Part shown: piece by piece, positions 32,413-40,728 of the stretch
Layout of the letters: each line of letters starts with the position of its first letter
How positions within the stretch are numbered: position 1 is the stretch's first letter
Source: DAOSEC01 sp035362935
GTDB taxonomy: Bacteria; Bacillota_I; Bacilli_A; ML615J-28; CAG-313
Assembly: GCA_035362935.1 (NCBI GenBank)
Contig: DAOSEC010000017.1
Location: 1-43,153, forward strand
DNA length: 43,153 nucleotides
Reading direction: 5' to 3'
Notes under the pieces: generated by a model
Told to the model about the DNA's origin: nothing
Databases searched by the model: none
The model's input: the letters and a program-made list of their open reading frames with translations, nothing else
Position numbers and translations under genes: made by a program

Positions 32413-33390
32413 TTAATAGCGTACTACTTTACGAATTTCATAAGCAATACGTTGTGGGTCTATAATAAAGTGATGTTCCCCTTTTGGTAGTGGTACTGTG
32501 ATATCAAACCCAGTTAGTCTTGTAGGAGGTGCTTCTAATGATAAGAACGCTTTTTCATTTACGATTGAAATCAACTCTGCTCCCGGACCAAAAGATTTCA
32601 CTGCCTCATGCACAACAAGAAAACGACCCGTTTTTTGTACAGATTGAATCACGGTTTCACGATCAAGTGGTGCTATTGTTCTTAAGTCAATTAATTCAAC
32701 ACTAATCCCGTCTTCCTCCACCAATTTTATAGCTTTTTCAACTTCACGTACCAAAGCACCCCATGCAACAACAGTGATGTCTTTTCCTTCTTTCACCAGT
32801 TTTGCTTTTCCAATTGGAACAATATATTCTTCGTCTGGAACTTCTTGCTTAAATGCACGATAGATTCGTTTTGGTTCCATGAAAATAACTGGATCAGGAT
32901 CCTTAATCGCAGCAGTTAATAATCCTTTCGCATCGTATGGAGTAGAAGGAATTACCAACTTTAATCCAGGTATGTGAGCAAATAGTGTTTCTAAACTTTC
33001 GGAATGGTGTTCTAATGCTCGAATTCCACCACCATATGGCATACGTATCACCATTGGTAGATGATATTTGCCACGAGAACGATTACGATATCTAGCAACA
33101 TGAGTTGCAATTTGATTGTAAGCAGGGAACATAAATCCTGAAAATTGTATTTCAGCAACAGGTTTTAATCCGTTAATAGCCATACCAATCGACGTTCCAA
33201 TAATTCCCGCCTCAGCAAGTGGAGTGTCAAACGAGCGCTCTTCACCAAATTTTTGTTGAAGCCCTGCTGTAGCACGGAAAACTCCACCTTCATAACCTAC
33301 GTCTTCACCTAATACGACAACAGTTGGATCTTTTTCCATCTGTTGTTCTAAGGTTTTGTTAACCGCTTCTAATATATTAATGAGTGCCAT
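32413..33390 (-). CDS. pdhB: Pyruvate dehydrogenase E1 component, beta subunit
   Basis: Thiamine-diphosphate enzyme subunit that decarboxylates pyruvate together with E1 alpha. This 325-aa protein begins LINILEAVNKTLEQQM and contains VLGEDVGYEGGVFRAT, FDTPLAEAGIIG, AEIQFSGFMFPA and MRMPYGGG, as is typical for E1 beta. It starts directly after the E1 alpha stop codon, and the last bases of that gene (AAAGGAGGG) provide the ribosome site. Confidence 0.95.
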   Translation of the reverse strand: MALINILEAVNKTLEQQMEKDPTVVVLGEDVGYEGGVFRATAGLQQKFGEERSFDTPLAEAGIIGTSIGMAINGLKPVAEIQFSGFMFPAYNQIATHVARYRNRSRGKYHLPMVIRMPYGGGIRALEHHSESLETLFAHIPGLKLVIPSTPYDAKGLLTAAIKDPDPVIFMEPKRIYRAFKQEVPDEEYIVPIGKAKLVKEGKDITVVAWGALVREVEKAIKLVEEDGISVELIDLRTIAPLDRETVIQSVQKTGRFLVVHEAVKSFGPGAELISIVNEKAFLSLEAPPTRLTGFDITVPLPKGEHHFIIDPQRIAYEIRKVVRY

Positions 33391-34476
33391 TTATTTTCCC
33401 TCCTTTGCTAAATATGCTTTGTATTCTTCATATTGTTCTTTTAGTTGTGGAGTAAGCTCTTCATATGTATAGTTAAATACGTCTTCTAAAGAAACCAGTC
33501 CAGACTCTTCTACCTTTTTAAATGTTGTATTTACATAATCTGATAATTCTTCCACTAATTTTTCTTCTTGTTCATCAGACCATATTTTTTTATCAATTAG
33601 ATATTTTTTGAATCGAATCATTGGATCACGTTTTGCCCACATAGCAACTTCTTCATCTGTACGATAGATTGTAGGATCATCCGATGTTGTATGAGGCCCA
33701 AGGCGATAAGTGACAGCTTCAATCAATGTTGGACCTTCTCCACTTCTCGCGCGTTCTGCTGCTTCTTTTACAGCTGCATACATAGCGAGTACGTCATTTC
33801 CATCCACTTGGATTCCTGGCATACCATATCCAATTGCTTTTTGAGCCAGTGTATCTGCTTTGGATTGTTTTAATCTTGGAGTTGAAATCGCCCATTGATT
33901 GTTTTGAATGATTACGATCAATGGAGCATCGTATACAGATGCAAAGTTTAGTCCTTCATGGAACTCACCATGGGATGTTCCACCATCTCCAACATAAGCA
34001 ACAACAACTTCATTCTTTTTTAATTTCTTACTTGCCATCGCAAGTCCTGCACCGTGATTGATTTGTGAAGCAATCGGAACTGATATTGGAAGCACTTTTA
34101 CATCATCATTAAACCTGCTTCCTGCTTCGTTTCCGTACCAATATAGAAAGAATTGTTCAAGGGTAACCCCTTTGTATAGCATCGCGTTTAACTCGCGAAA
34201 TGCAAGTACCAACCAATCTTGATTTTCAAGCGGAGCCATCGCCCCGACTTGTGCTGCCTCTTGCCCTCTATTTGGCGCATATGTCAGCATTCTACCTTGT
34301 CTTTGATATTGTAACGCTTTTATATCAGCAATTTTTCCCAAAGACATAGTTCGATACATCTTAAGAAGTAATTCGCTTGGAATGTTTGGTTCTAGTGTTT
34401 TATCAACAATATTACCATCTTGATCCAAAATTTGTAACATCTTCTTTTTTAAAGGATCGAATTTTTTAGTTAACAT
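33391..34476 (-). CDS. pdhA: Pyruvate dehydrogenase E1 component, alpha subunit
   Basis: Binds thiamine diphosphate and starts pyruvate oxidation. This 361-aa protein has the TPP motif GDGGTSHGEFHEGLNFA beginning at 163 and ending with the NN pair at 192-193, plus RQGRMLTYAPNRGQEA and the phosphorylation-loop region RLGPHTTSDDPT. The N-terminal region matches PdhA of Bacillus better than branched-chain E1. It is the first gene of the operon, with an AGGGGGA ribosome site, a promoter at 34544-34572 and a palindrome upstream. Confidence 0.94.
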   Translation of the reverse strand: MLTKKFDPLKKKMLQILDQDGNIVDKTLEPNIPSELLLKMYRTMSLGKIADIKALQYQRQGRMLTYAPNRGQEAAQVGAMAPLENQDWLVLAFRELNAMLYKGVTLEQFFLYWYGNEAGSRFNDDVKVLPISVPIASQINHGAGLAMASKKLKKNEVVVAYVGDGGTSHGEFHEGLNFASVYDAPLIVIIQNNQWAISTPRLKQSKADTLAQKAIGYGMPGIQVDGNDVLAMYAAVKEAAERARSGEGPTLIEAVTYRLGPHTTSDDPTIYRTDEEVAMWAKRDPMIRFKKYLIDKKIWSDEQEEKLVEELSDYVNTTFKKVEESGLVSLEDVFNYTYEELTPQLKEQYEEYKAYLAKEGK

Positions 34477-34518
34477 AGTATCCCCCTTATATATGTTATA
34501 TAAATAAAACTATTTATG

Positions 34519-34536
34519 AGATGGCTTTTCATCTCT
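34519..34536 (-). other. 5' leader hairpin of the pyruvate dehydrogenase transcript
   Basis: GAGATG and CATCTC form a 6-bp stem with a 6-nt loop almost exactly at the predicted transcript start (near 34537). A 5'-terminal hairpin of this sort commonly protects mRNA from decay. It is not followed by T, so it is not a terminator. Confidence 0.45.
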
Positions 34537-34543
34537 TAAGTTA

Positions 34544-34572
34544 ATTATATATAAGAGATATCATCAAGGCAA
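34544..34572 (-). promoter_or_regulatory. Promoter of the pyruvate dehydrogenase operon
   Basis: On the minus strand TTGCCT (34567-34572) and TATAAT (34544-34549) are 17 bases apart. The -35 is imperfect, consistent with help from an activator. Confidence 0.65.
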
Positions 34573-34586
34573 CCAATATGCCCCAT

Positions 34587-34606
34587 AATGTAACATTTGT
34601 TACATT
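34587..34606. promoter_or_regulatory. Palindrome AATGTAACATTTGTTACATT upstream of the pdh promoter
   Basis: Perfect 9-bp arms around TT, centred about 60 bases before the predicted transcription start, upstream of the -35. That position suits an activator or an upstream operator. The word TGTAACA...TGTTAC also occurs in the peptide-array promoter, with a spacer one base shorter. Confidence 0.55.
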
Positions 34607-34620
34607 TATAATAATTATAA

Positions 34621-34649
34621 AAAAGACAAGGGCTGATGCCTTGTCTTTT
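34621..34649 (-). terminator. Terminator of the RCK channel gene
   Basis: AAAAGACAAGG (34621-34631) pairs with CCTTGTCTTTT (34639-34649), with a T-run on the minus strand. It lies 16 bases after the channel gene's stop. Confidence 0.8.
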
Positions 34650-34664
34650 TGTTTCTAGAAATGC

Positions 34665-36497
34665 TTATTCCTGTACTCTAAGCATGATTAACTTGTCTTC
34701 ATGTGATAGAACTATACTTTCCTTCTGATCTAAGTTCCCTCCAAATATGGTTATGTTGCCTTGTTTAATATATCCAAACACAACAAACTCTTCTTTGAAG
34801 GAATAATATAATGACTGTATCAACTCTGATTTCGACTCAAATGTGATTGGGAATGTTTCTTTTATTAATTTTTGGCAAGGTCTTACCATAATAGAACATC
34901 TATCTACATTATTTTCATCGATTGATATGGAAAGAAGTTCCTCATAAAATGGGGCAGTCGACGGATACAAAGCTAATTTCGATAGCAACAAACTGATAAT
35001 TTTATTACTTATAATCGTATTATCAATATTAAAGTCCTTAATTATGGTATCATTTCTTGGATCTAGAATTTCTGCAATCACTTGAACATCATTTCGTTTG
35101 ATTAACGATTGTACTTTCAGGAGTGTTAAGATGACATTCGCATCATAACTATCCATTTGGGTTTGATCATCACTCAAAATAAGAACTTTATATGGCTTTG
35201 TTGATCGATTAATTTCCATAAACACCTTGTCTATTTCGTTAGATTCAATCGTTCTTGCATGAAAGTTGGCGTGATTTATTTTTTCGTACTCTTGAAACGA
35301 TTCTTTTACAAACTGTAATTTGTTGTTACTTCCAATGATAACGACATCTAAATCTTCTGTATCTTTTGGAGGGATGACTTGAATTCTTCGAGCTATTTCA
35401 AGCTTTGTTTTTCGTTTGCTGAGTGTGTCTTTTTCATTAGAAGCAAAGCTAAACAATCGTTTGTTACATACTGATATTGGAATTGATTGGTGATACCAAC
35501 TCAAATATTCTTTAATCGGAACATTGATAGATTCATAAATTTCTGAACCTTCAAATGAGAATAACGACAAATACACCTTTTCCATTTCAGATGTTATAAC
35601 GGTTTGTGCAATAATTTGTCCAAGTCTTCGATCAAAACAAATTGGAAGTACATTCAGATTATTCAAACTTTCTATTGAGTTTGCCATATCAATTATGATT
35701 TGTTTTGTTTTAATCTCTTTGACTTCAACAATTGTTGTAGTGTGTTTGTGTACACTTGCATTACCAACTGATAACAACAATTTTATCGCGTATAGATCAG
35801 ATTTGGTAATTTCTTCAATTGCTAGTGCACTAGCATCATCGTTTGACATAATAATAATTGCTTTTGCATGGTCAATTGACACATCAAGCAACTCTGTTTG
35901 TAATAAGGGGTCGCCTTTCTTCACAATCACATTCAATTTCTTATTAATTTCCTTGTTTGTGTGATTTTTGGAAATTGCATTGCGAATCATTTTTTCGACA
36001 TATGGCTTTTCAACATTAGATATTATTACCACTGGAGTATCAACTTCTTCTGCAAATATCAAATCTGATACGAGTTCTGGAACTTTTGAGTTCCAATTGA
36101 TGATGACGATATGATCTTCTAAATATATTTTTCCACCAGTAGTATTCTTCTTTTGAAAATACTCTTTTATTGTATTGGTTGTTAAGGCTATGATGACACC
36201 AGAAAATAATACCAACTCAATCACTACAACAATCCCGGCGAGCACCAGTGTGCTTGGATTGTCAATGTAAAGAATCGAATTTGGAGTGATCATCCACTTA
36301 ATACTCCCTCGTGTAAATGCATCAAAAAAGTTATCAAATGAGGGATCTATCAACGTTGCGATAAAGGCAGCTATCACTAAAATCATAAAATTAATAAAAA
36401 CCATATTTAAAATGATGTATAATCCCGGTCGTTTATTTGTTTTAACACTAAAACTGGATCTCATTTTGCGAAAGAATGCTTTTATCTTCTCTATCAT
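34665..36497 (-). CDS. CASTOR/POLLUX-like ion channel with tandem RCK (TrkA-N-like) domains
   Basis: A 610-aa protein with two to three hydrophobic segments in the first ~130 residues, one followed by a pore-like stretch. A long cytosolic part then begins at the Rossmann strand DHIVIINWNSKVPELV. A second similar strand (DLDVVIIGSNNKLQFV) marks another RCK-like domain. This matches the bacterial relatives of plant CASTOR/POLLUX/DMI1 channels, which conduct cations under nucleotide or Ca2+ control. ATG at 36497 has GAGGTGAAAATTGAT upstream; the longer frame is unsupported. It has its own terminator, so it is a separate unit. The ion is not known. Confidence 0.78.
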   Translation of the reverse strand: MIEKIKAFFRKMRSSFSVKTNKRPGLYIILNMVFINFMILVIAAFIATLIDPSFDNFFDAFTRGSIKWMITPNSILYIDNPSTLVLAGIVVVIELVLFSGVIIALTTNTIKEYFQKKNTTGGKIYLEDHIVIINWNSKVPELVSDLIFAEEVDTPVVIISNVEKPYVEKMIRNAISKNHTNKEINKKLNVIVKKGDPLLQTELLDVSIDHAKAIIIMSNDDASALAIEEITKSDLYAIKLLLSVGNASVHKHTTTIVEVKEIKTKQIIIDMANSIESLNNLNVLPICFDRRLGQIIAQTVITSEMEKVYLSLFSFEGSEIYESINVPIKEYLSWYHQSIPISVCNKRLFSFASNEKDTLSKRKTKLEIARRIQVIPPKDTEDLDVVIIGSNNKLQFVKESFQEYEKINHANFHARTIESNEIDKVFMEINRSTKPYKVLILSDDQTQMDSYDANVILTLLKVQSLIKRNDVQVIAEILDPRNDTIIKDFNIDNTIISNKIISLLLSKLALYPSTAPFYEELLSISIDENNVDRCSIMVRPCQKLIKETFPITFESKSELIQSLYYSFKEEFVVFGYIKQGNITIFGGNLDQKESIVLSHEDKLIMLRVQE

Positions 36498-36568
36498 ATC
36501 AATTTTCACCTCATCATTGCTAATGTTATTATACAATGAATGAAACTTCATTTCAATTTTATTCTAAA

Positions 36569-36596
36569 AAAGATTACCACTTTCAAGGTAATCTTT
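36569..36596 (-). terminator. Terminator of the ferritin gene
   Basis: AAAGATTACC (36569-36578) pairs with GGTAATCTTT (36587-36596) around an 8-nt loop, followed on the minus strand by six T. It lies 13 bases after the stop codon. Confidence 0.85.
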
Positions 36597-36609
36597 CATA
36601 TCAATCATA

Positions 36610-37125
36610 TTATGATAAGTCTAGTGATGGTGGTGAAAAGGTGCGAGTCTTCAATTCCGCATCTATCATGTAAAGCCCTTGTGGTGTGGATGCGAACATA
36701 TCATATTTTTGTATTAATATTTCTGCGTTCATTTCTTCCTCACCTTGTTCTTTCACAAACCAGTTTAAGAACTCCATCGTGCGGTAATCTTTTGCATTTG
36801 ATGCTTCTGCATAAATTGTATAAATAGAAGCTGTCACATATTTTTCATGTGTAAGTGCTTCTTCTAATGGTGTTTTAAAGTTCGCAAATGTGACCTTTGG
36901 TTTTGCAATTGCTTCTAGTGTAACATCTAAACCATTGTTTTGCATGTACTCCATAAACAGCATCGCATGTGCTTGTTCTTCTTGAGCTTGCACACGGAAC
37001 CAATTTGCAAATCCCTCTAAGCCTTTACTTAAGTAATAGTTTGACATATCCAAATACAGATATGCTGAGTAAAATTCCTTGTTGATTTGTAGATTTAATA
37101 GGTTACTAACTTTTTCGTTGATCAT
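36610..37125 (-). CDS. ftnA: Non-haem ferritin
   Basis: Iron-storage protein forming a 24-subunit shell and oxidising Fe(II). The 171-aa four-helix protein has the ferroxidase ligands in NKEFYSAYLYLDM, EEQAHAMLF and the EQGEEEMNAE helix, as in bacterial FtnA. ATG at 37125 has AAAGGAGGAAATCAA upstream; the longer frame is rejected. A consensus promoter (37157-37185) and terminator make it a single-gene unit. Confidence 0.93.
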   Translation of the reverse strand: MINEKVSNLLNLQINKEFYSAYLYLDMSNYYLSKGLEGFANWFRVQAQEEQAHAMLFMEYMQNNGLDVTLEAIAKPKVTFANFKTPLEEALTHEKYVTASIYTIYAEASNAKDYRTMEFLNWFVKEQGEEEMNAEILIQKYDMFASTPQGLYMIDAELKTRTFSPPSLDLS

Positions 37126-37156
37126 TTGATTTCCTCCTTTGATCTTTGATATCTTC

Positions 37157-37185
37157 ATTATATACAAAATAAATCAATTTGACAA
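37157..37185 (-). promoter_or_regulatory. Promoter of the ferritin gene
   Basis: On the minus strand TTGTCA (37180-37185) and TATAAT (37157-37162) have a 17-base spacer. I see no clear Fur or PerR box. Confidence 0.75.
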
Positions 37186-37205
37186 TAAATATGGTCTATC
37201 AATCG

Positions 37206-37838
37206 TTAAATTCGCTTGACATATGCATCTTGGTGAATAAGTGGTTCATGGGCGAATCCCATGCGTCGTAAATAGTAGATATGTTTTTCGTTTTTTGTGA
37301 ATGAGATAAATCGATTAAACCCTTTTTCTTGAAAGAACGCTTGTTGTTTATCAAAGACAAAGCATCCAATTTTGAAATCCTGATATTCTTTTACAACATA
37401 ATCAATTTCAACTTTTAGTGTTTTCTCATCGTATTTCGAACAAACAAAAACACCAGCTGGTTGCATATTTCTTAATACGAATAAACTAATGTCTGCTTTG
37501 TGAATATCTTCAAACGGTAAATTCATAAAGCGTTCAATGTTTTTGCGATGAAAGTCTAAGAAGTAGTTTAAATACTGTGATTTGGTATCAATTGGTAAAA
37601 ACTGAAAGAAATCCTTAGATGTATACATTCGATATAAATAATAAATATTGATCAATGCAATCCCAACATTCATAAATCCTACTGGAAACGATCCAATTAA
37701 AAATCCATATGTTGCAAAAATGGATGAACCTATTAAATTAATCCATCTTAATTTCTTGATCGAACTCATAAGTAACGATATTAAGACTATGGTGGAAGCT
37801 AAATATCCAATCCATTCAAGTATCATATCTGGTGTCAT
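37206..37838 (-). CDS. YgjV-like membrane protein with a GNAT-like C-terminal domain
   Basis: A 210-aa protein. The first ~75 residues hold three to four short membrane helices (EWIGYLASTIVLISLLMSS, INLIGSSIFATYGFLIGSFP, MNVGIALINIYYLYRMY) as in the YgjV family. The remaining ~130 residues are soluble and look like a degenerate acetyltransferase fold (VGVF-type strands, DYVVKEYQDFKIGCFVF, EKGFNRFISFT, LRRMGF). No substrate is known. It lies 15 bases after the lipid kinase gene with a GAGGGATAGT site, so the two are co-transcribed. Confidence 0.7.
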   Translation of the reverse strand: MTPDMILEWIGYLASTIVLISLLMSSIKKLRWINLIGSSIFATYGFLIGSFPVGFMNVGIALINIYYLYRMYTSKDFFQFLPIDTKSQYLNYFLDFHRKNIERFMNLPFEDIHKADISLFVLRNMQPAGVFVCSKYDEKTLKVEIDYVVKEYQDFKIGCFVFDKQQAFFQEKGFNRFISFTKNEKHIYYLRRMGFAHEPLIHQDAYVKRI

Positions 37839-37853
37839 ACTATCCCTCGCAAT

Positions 37854-38708
37854 CTATAGTGAAAATATTCGTAAATGTTTTTGTAAATTGATGATTTCTA
37901 CTTTCCCGCATGTTCCTAATTCTCCATCTGTACACCAGTCAATATTACTTGGAATATCGACAATTAATCGCTTTGTTCGGTAAACCATTTTTGTGGATTT
38001 ACCTAGAAGATTAAATAATCCATTGATAATCCCTTTTTTAACCATGATAACATCAAAGTAGCCATCATCAATTCGGTTTTCCCAATTGACTTTAAACCCT
38101 CCTATGTACGCAGAATTAACAACAAGCATGAGTGGAATCTTGCATTCTTTAGTTCCTTCATCAATTTCCATTTTTACATTAATCATCACTGGAATAAAGA
38201 ATTCTTTGATTGCATTCAGGTAATACCCAATTCGGCCAAATCGTCGTTTAAGCTCTTGACTTGTTGTATAACTTATGTTTGTAAATGCTCCTATGGCTGC
38301 TACATAAACAAAATATTTGTCGTTGATTTTTCCAATATCAAACTCGTTTACTTTACCTCGTTTAATGACTTCTAGAGCTTGTTTAACATTTGTAGAGATG
38401 CCAAAGTTTTTGGATATGTCATTTACAGTACCTGCTGGAATATATCCTAAAATAGGACGCTCTTCCATATCAGAAATCCCATTGACAATGTTGTTAAAGG
38501 TACCATCTCCACCAGCGAAAATAATTGCATCGTATTTTCCACATGCCAATCTTGCCTTTTCGGAGGTATCTTCTGCCGACTTTGTTTCAAATACATCCAC
38601 AGTATCGTAAGTCTTCATTAAACTTTCAATGATAAAATCTTTCTTTCGTTTAATCTTACCCCTACCGCTCTTACTATTATATATAAATACACAACGAATA
38701 ATAATCAC
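37854..38708 (-). CDS. Diacylglycerol kinase-family lipid kinase (YegS/DgkB type)
   Basis: Phosphorylates a membrane lipid, probably diacylglycerol, recycling it to phosphatidic acid. This 284-aa DAGK-catalytic-domain protein has YNSKSGRGK near the N-terminus, the nucleotide motif GGDGT (66-70) and PAGTVND. The start is uncertain. The only in-frame standard codon is GTG at 38708, which sits directly on the GGAG ribosome site. One of the following ATT codons (38705, 38702 or 38699) is better spaced, giving a protein up to three residues shorter. Confidence 0.87.
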   Translation of the reverse strand: MIIIRCVFIYNSKSGRGKIKRKKDFIIESLMKTYDTVDVFETKSAEDTSEKARLACGKYDAIIFAGGDGTFNNIVNGISDMEERPILGYIPAGTVNDISKNFGISTNVKQALEVIKRGKVNEFDIGKINDKYFVYVAAIGAFTNISYTTSQELKRRFGRIGYYLNAIKEFFIPVMINVKMEIDEGTKECKIPLMLVVNSAYIGGFKVNWENRIDDGYFDVIMVKKGIINGLFNLLGKSTKMVYRTKRLIVDIPSNIDWCTDGELGTCGKVEIINLQKHLRIFSL

Positions 38709-38791
38709 TCCATACTAGTGCGTTTCCACACCATTTATATTATACACCAAAAAGTGTGAAAAGTATCACCAAACCATTGATTTTTCAGAAT

Positions 38792-40396
38792 TTACAATAA
38801 AATGATTCCAAACAATACCAATAGATATACGATGAATAGATAATTTGCTGTTTCGAAAGTCATTTTAAAGTCGCGAATTGCTTGTACTATCTTGAAGTCT
38901 TTTGCTATCACAAATCGGTATAGTAGATATCCTAGACCAACAAATATTGCATAGTCAAGCCAGTTCTTCACATCTAAAATGTTGATTTTACTGAGATCTA
39001 GTGACAATAATCCTTCTGCGATTGGTTGATAAAATAATCCTATTCCAATGCAAAGTAATGCTAATAGCGTCATTCCTACAAATTGCAGTGGATTGCTACA
39101 TTTTTGAACATTTGGCTTTGGACCGAAAAAGACTTGAGAAAACTTAATGAACGATGTTGTTGTACCTAAATTTACTAAGAAGAACAATGCTTCCTTGTGC
39201 CAAACGCCTTTGATTGCATACTTAATCATATACTTACTAACAAATCCATTAAATAGTGGTGCTCCACTAATAGATAACATAGCAATAATCATTAGTATTG
39301 ATAACATTGGCATTGCTTTCCAAACACCTCGAACTTCTCCAACTTTTTTCGTGTTATATTTGTGAATAATGACACCAGCACCAAGAAATAACAAGGATTT
39401 AAAAAACGCATGATTTAATATATGGAAGATCCCACCATATAGTGTGAACGAATCCAGTGAAGAGAGCCCCATCATCATAATTCCGACTTGAGAAACCGTG
39501 TGATAGGCAAGTATCTGTTTCATGTCTTTTTGTGTAATCGCAAACATCACACCAACTAAGGCAGTTATAAGTCCAATATAGAAAAATAATTCAGTCACTT
39601 GAAATTGGGCACCAATAAACATAAAGTGGTACATACGAATAAATGCGTATAATGCACCTTTGACAATTAACCCCGATAGTAACGCAGAAATTCCAGATTG
39701 GGCAACACCATGAGCCTTTGGTAACCATGTAAATAGTGGTACCAAAGCAGCTTTCACACTAATGCCACCTATCATAAAGACAAAAGCAAGTTTTACGATC
39801 GTTGTATTAGCATGAGTTGGAATTACATTCGCTAAGTAGCGAATGTTAATGGTTCCAAAGACGTTGTAAAGCAAGATGATTCCAACTAAGAAAAAGAGTG
39901 CTCCAACCGTGTTTACTAACAAGTAGTAGATACCAGCACGAAATGCTGGACCTGACTTTTTATAAGCAATTAGGATCGTTACCAAAACAGTGGTTAGTTC
40001 AATAAAAACGAATAAATTAAATAAGTCATTTGTTTGGATTAATCCTAAAAATATTCCTTGTAAAAAGGTAAGAAAAAACAAAAATTTATTGTCTTCATTG
40101 TTTTCTTTAAATACATAAAGTAAGATAACCCACCAAATGATGATGGTTAAGAAAATAAAGATAAGCGATAATTGATCATTGTAAAAACTAATCCCAATGC
40201 GTTCATCCCATCCACCAAACACAATCAATGCTTGGTCGGGATTCGCTTGAAGGTACAATGCAAAGAGCACAACAAGAACACTAAGTGCTGCTTGTGACAC
40301 AAAGACCAATAAACTAACCCATTTGTTTTTAAACAAATAAATAATTAAAGAAGCTAAAATCGGTACAAACACAAATAATACAGGAGTATAAAACAC
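38792..40396 (-). CDS. mnhD: Mrp/Mnh antiporter subunit D (NuoN/MrpD-like)
   Basis: Large ion-translocating subunit of a Mrp-type cation/proton antiporter. This 534-aa protein has about 14 membrane helices and the antiporter-family segments FVFIELTTVLVTILIAYKK (conserved Glu), PLFTWLPKAHGVAQSGISALLSG (conserved Lys) and QILAYHTVSQVGIM. Translation probably starts at GTG 40396 after AAGGAGGAAAAGTA. The upstream in-frame ATG overlaps the ribosome site. The GTG overlaps the TAG stop of mnhC by one base. It is the last gene of the operon and the only NuoL/M/N-type subunit in it. Confidence 0.92.
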   Translation of the reverse strand: MFYTPVLFVFVPILASLIIYLFKNKWVSLLVFVSQAALSVLVVLFALYLQANPDQALIVFGGWDERIGISFYNDQLSLIFIFLTIIIWWVILLYVFKENNEDNKFLFFLTFLQGIFLGLIQTNDLFNLFVFIELTTVLVTILIAYKKSGPAFRAGIYYLLVNTVGALFFLVGIILLYNVFGTINIRYLANVIPTHANTTIVKLAFVFMIGGISVKAALVPLFTWLPKAHGVAQSGISALLSGLIVKGALYAFIRMYHFMFIGAQFQVTELFFYIGLITALVGVMFAITQKDMKQILAYHTVSQVGIMMMGLSSLDSFTLYGGIFHILNHAFFKSLLFLGAGVIIHKYNTKKVGEVRGVWKAMPMLSILMIIAMLSISGAPLFNGFVSKYMIKYAIKGVWHKEALFFLVNLGTTTSFIKFSQVFFGPKPNVQKCSNPLQFVGMTLLALLCIGIGLFYQPIAEGLLSLDLSKINILDVKNWLDYAIFVGLGYLLYRFVIAKDFKIVQAIRDFKMTFETANYLFIVYLLVLFGIILL

Positions 40397-40728
40397 TACT
40401 TTTCCTCCTTGCCGAGCACTTCTTTCCATTCAATACTGCCATAATGATGGAAAATTTTAATGCATAACATTAAAGCGAGTGCGGTAATGGTAGCCCCAAT
40501 GACAATTGTTGTTATCATTAATGCTTGAGGTAGTGGATCTACAATGTTTTCTACAATCCCATCAAGGATAGGGATGCTCCCACCTTCTAAATTACCTAAG
40601 TTTAAGAAAAGTAAGATAACGCCCGCTTCAATAATTGTAACGCAAAAGACTGACTTAATAATATTCTTACTTGTGGCAAGACCATATAGCCCAACAAGAA
40701 TGACAATAAAAGTTAGAATCGGACTCAT
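40396..40728 (-). CDS. mnhC: Mrp/Mnh antiporter subunit C (NuoK-like)
   Basis: A 110-aa subunit with three membrane helices, homologous to NuoK. The family segment DPLPQALMITTIVIGATITALAL is intact, and a conserved Glu lies in helix 2 (IIEAGVILLFLNLG). The ATG directly follows the previous stop codon with GGAGGGAAGATAA in front. Confidence 0.93.
   Translation of the reverse strand: MSPILTFIVILVGLYGLATSKNIIKSVFCVTIIEAGVILLFLNLGNLEGGSIPILDGIVENIVDPLPQALMITTIVIGATITALALMLCIKIFHHYGSIEWKEVLGKEEK

Noticed and set aside
38745..38791. Terminator after mnhD
   Set aside because: Only weak, interrupted pairings are visible, so no hairpin can be supported.
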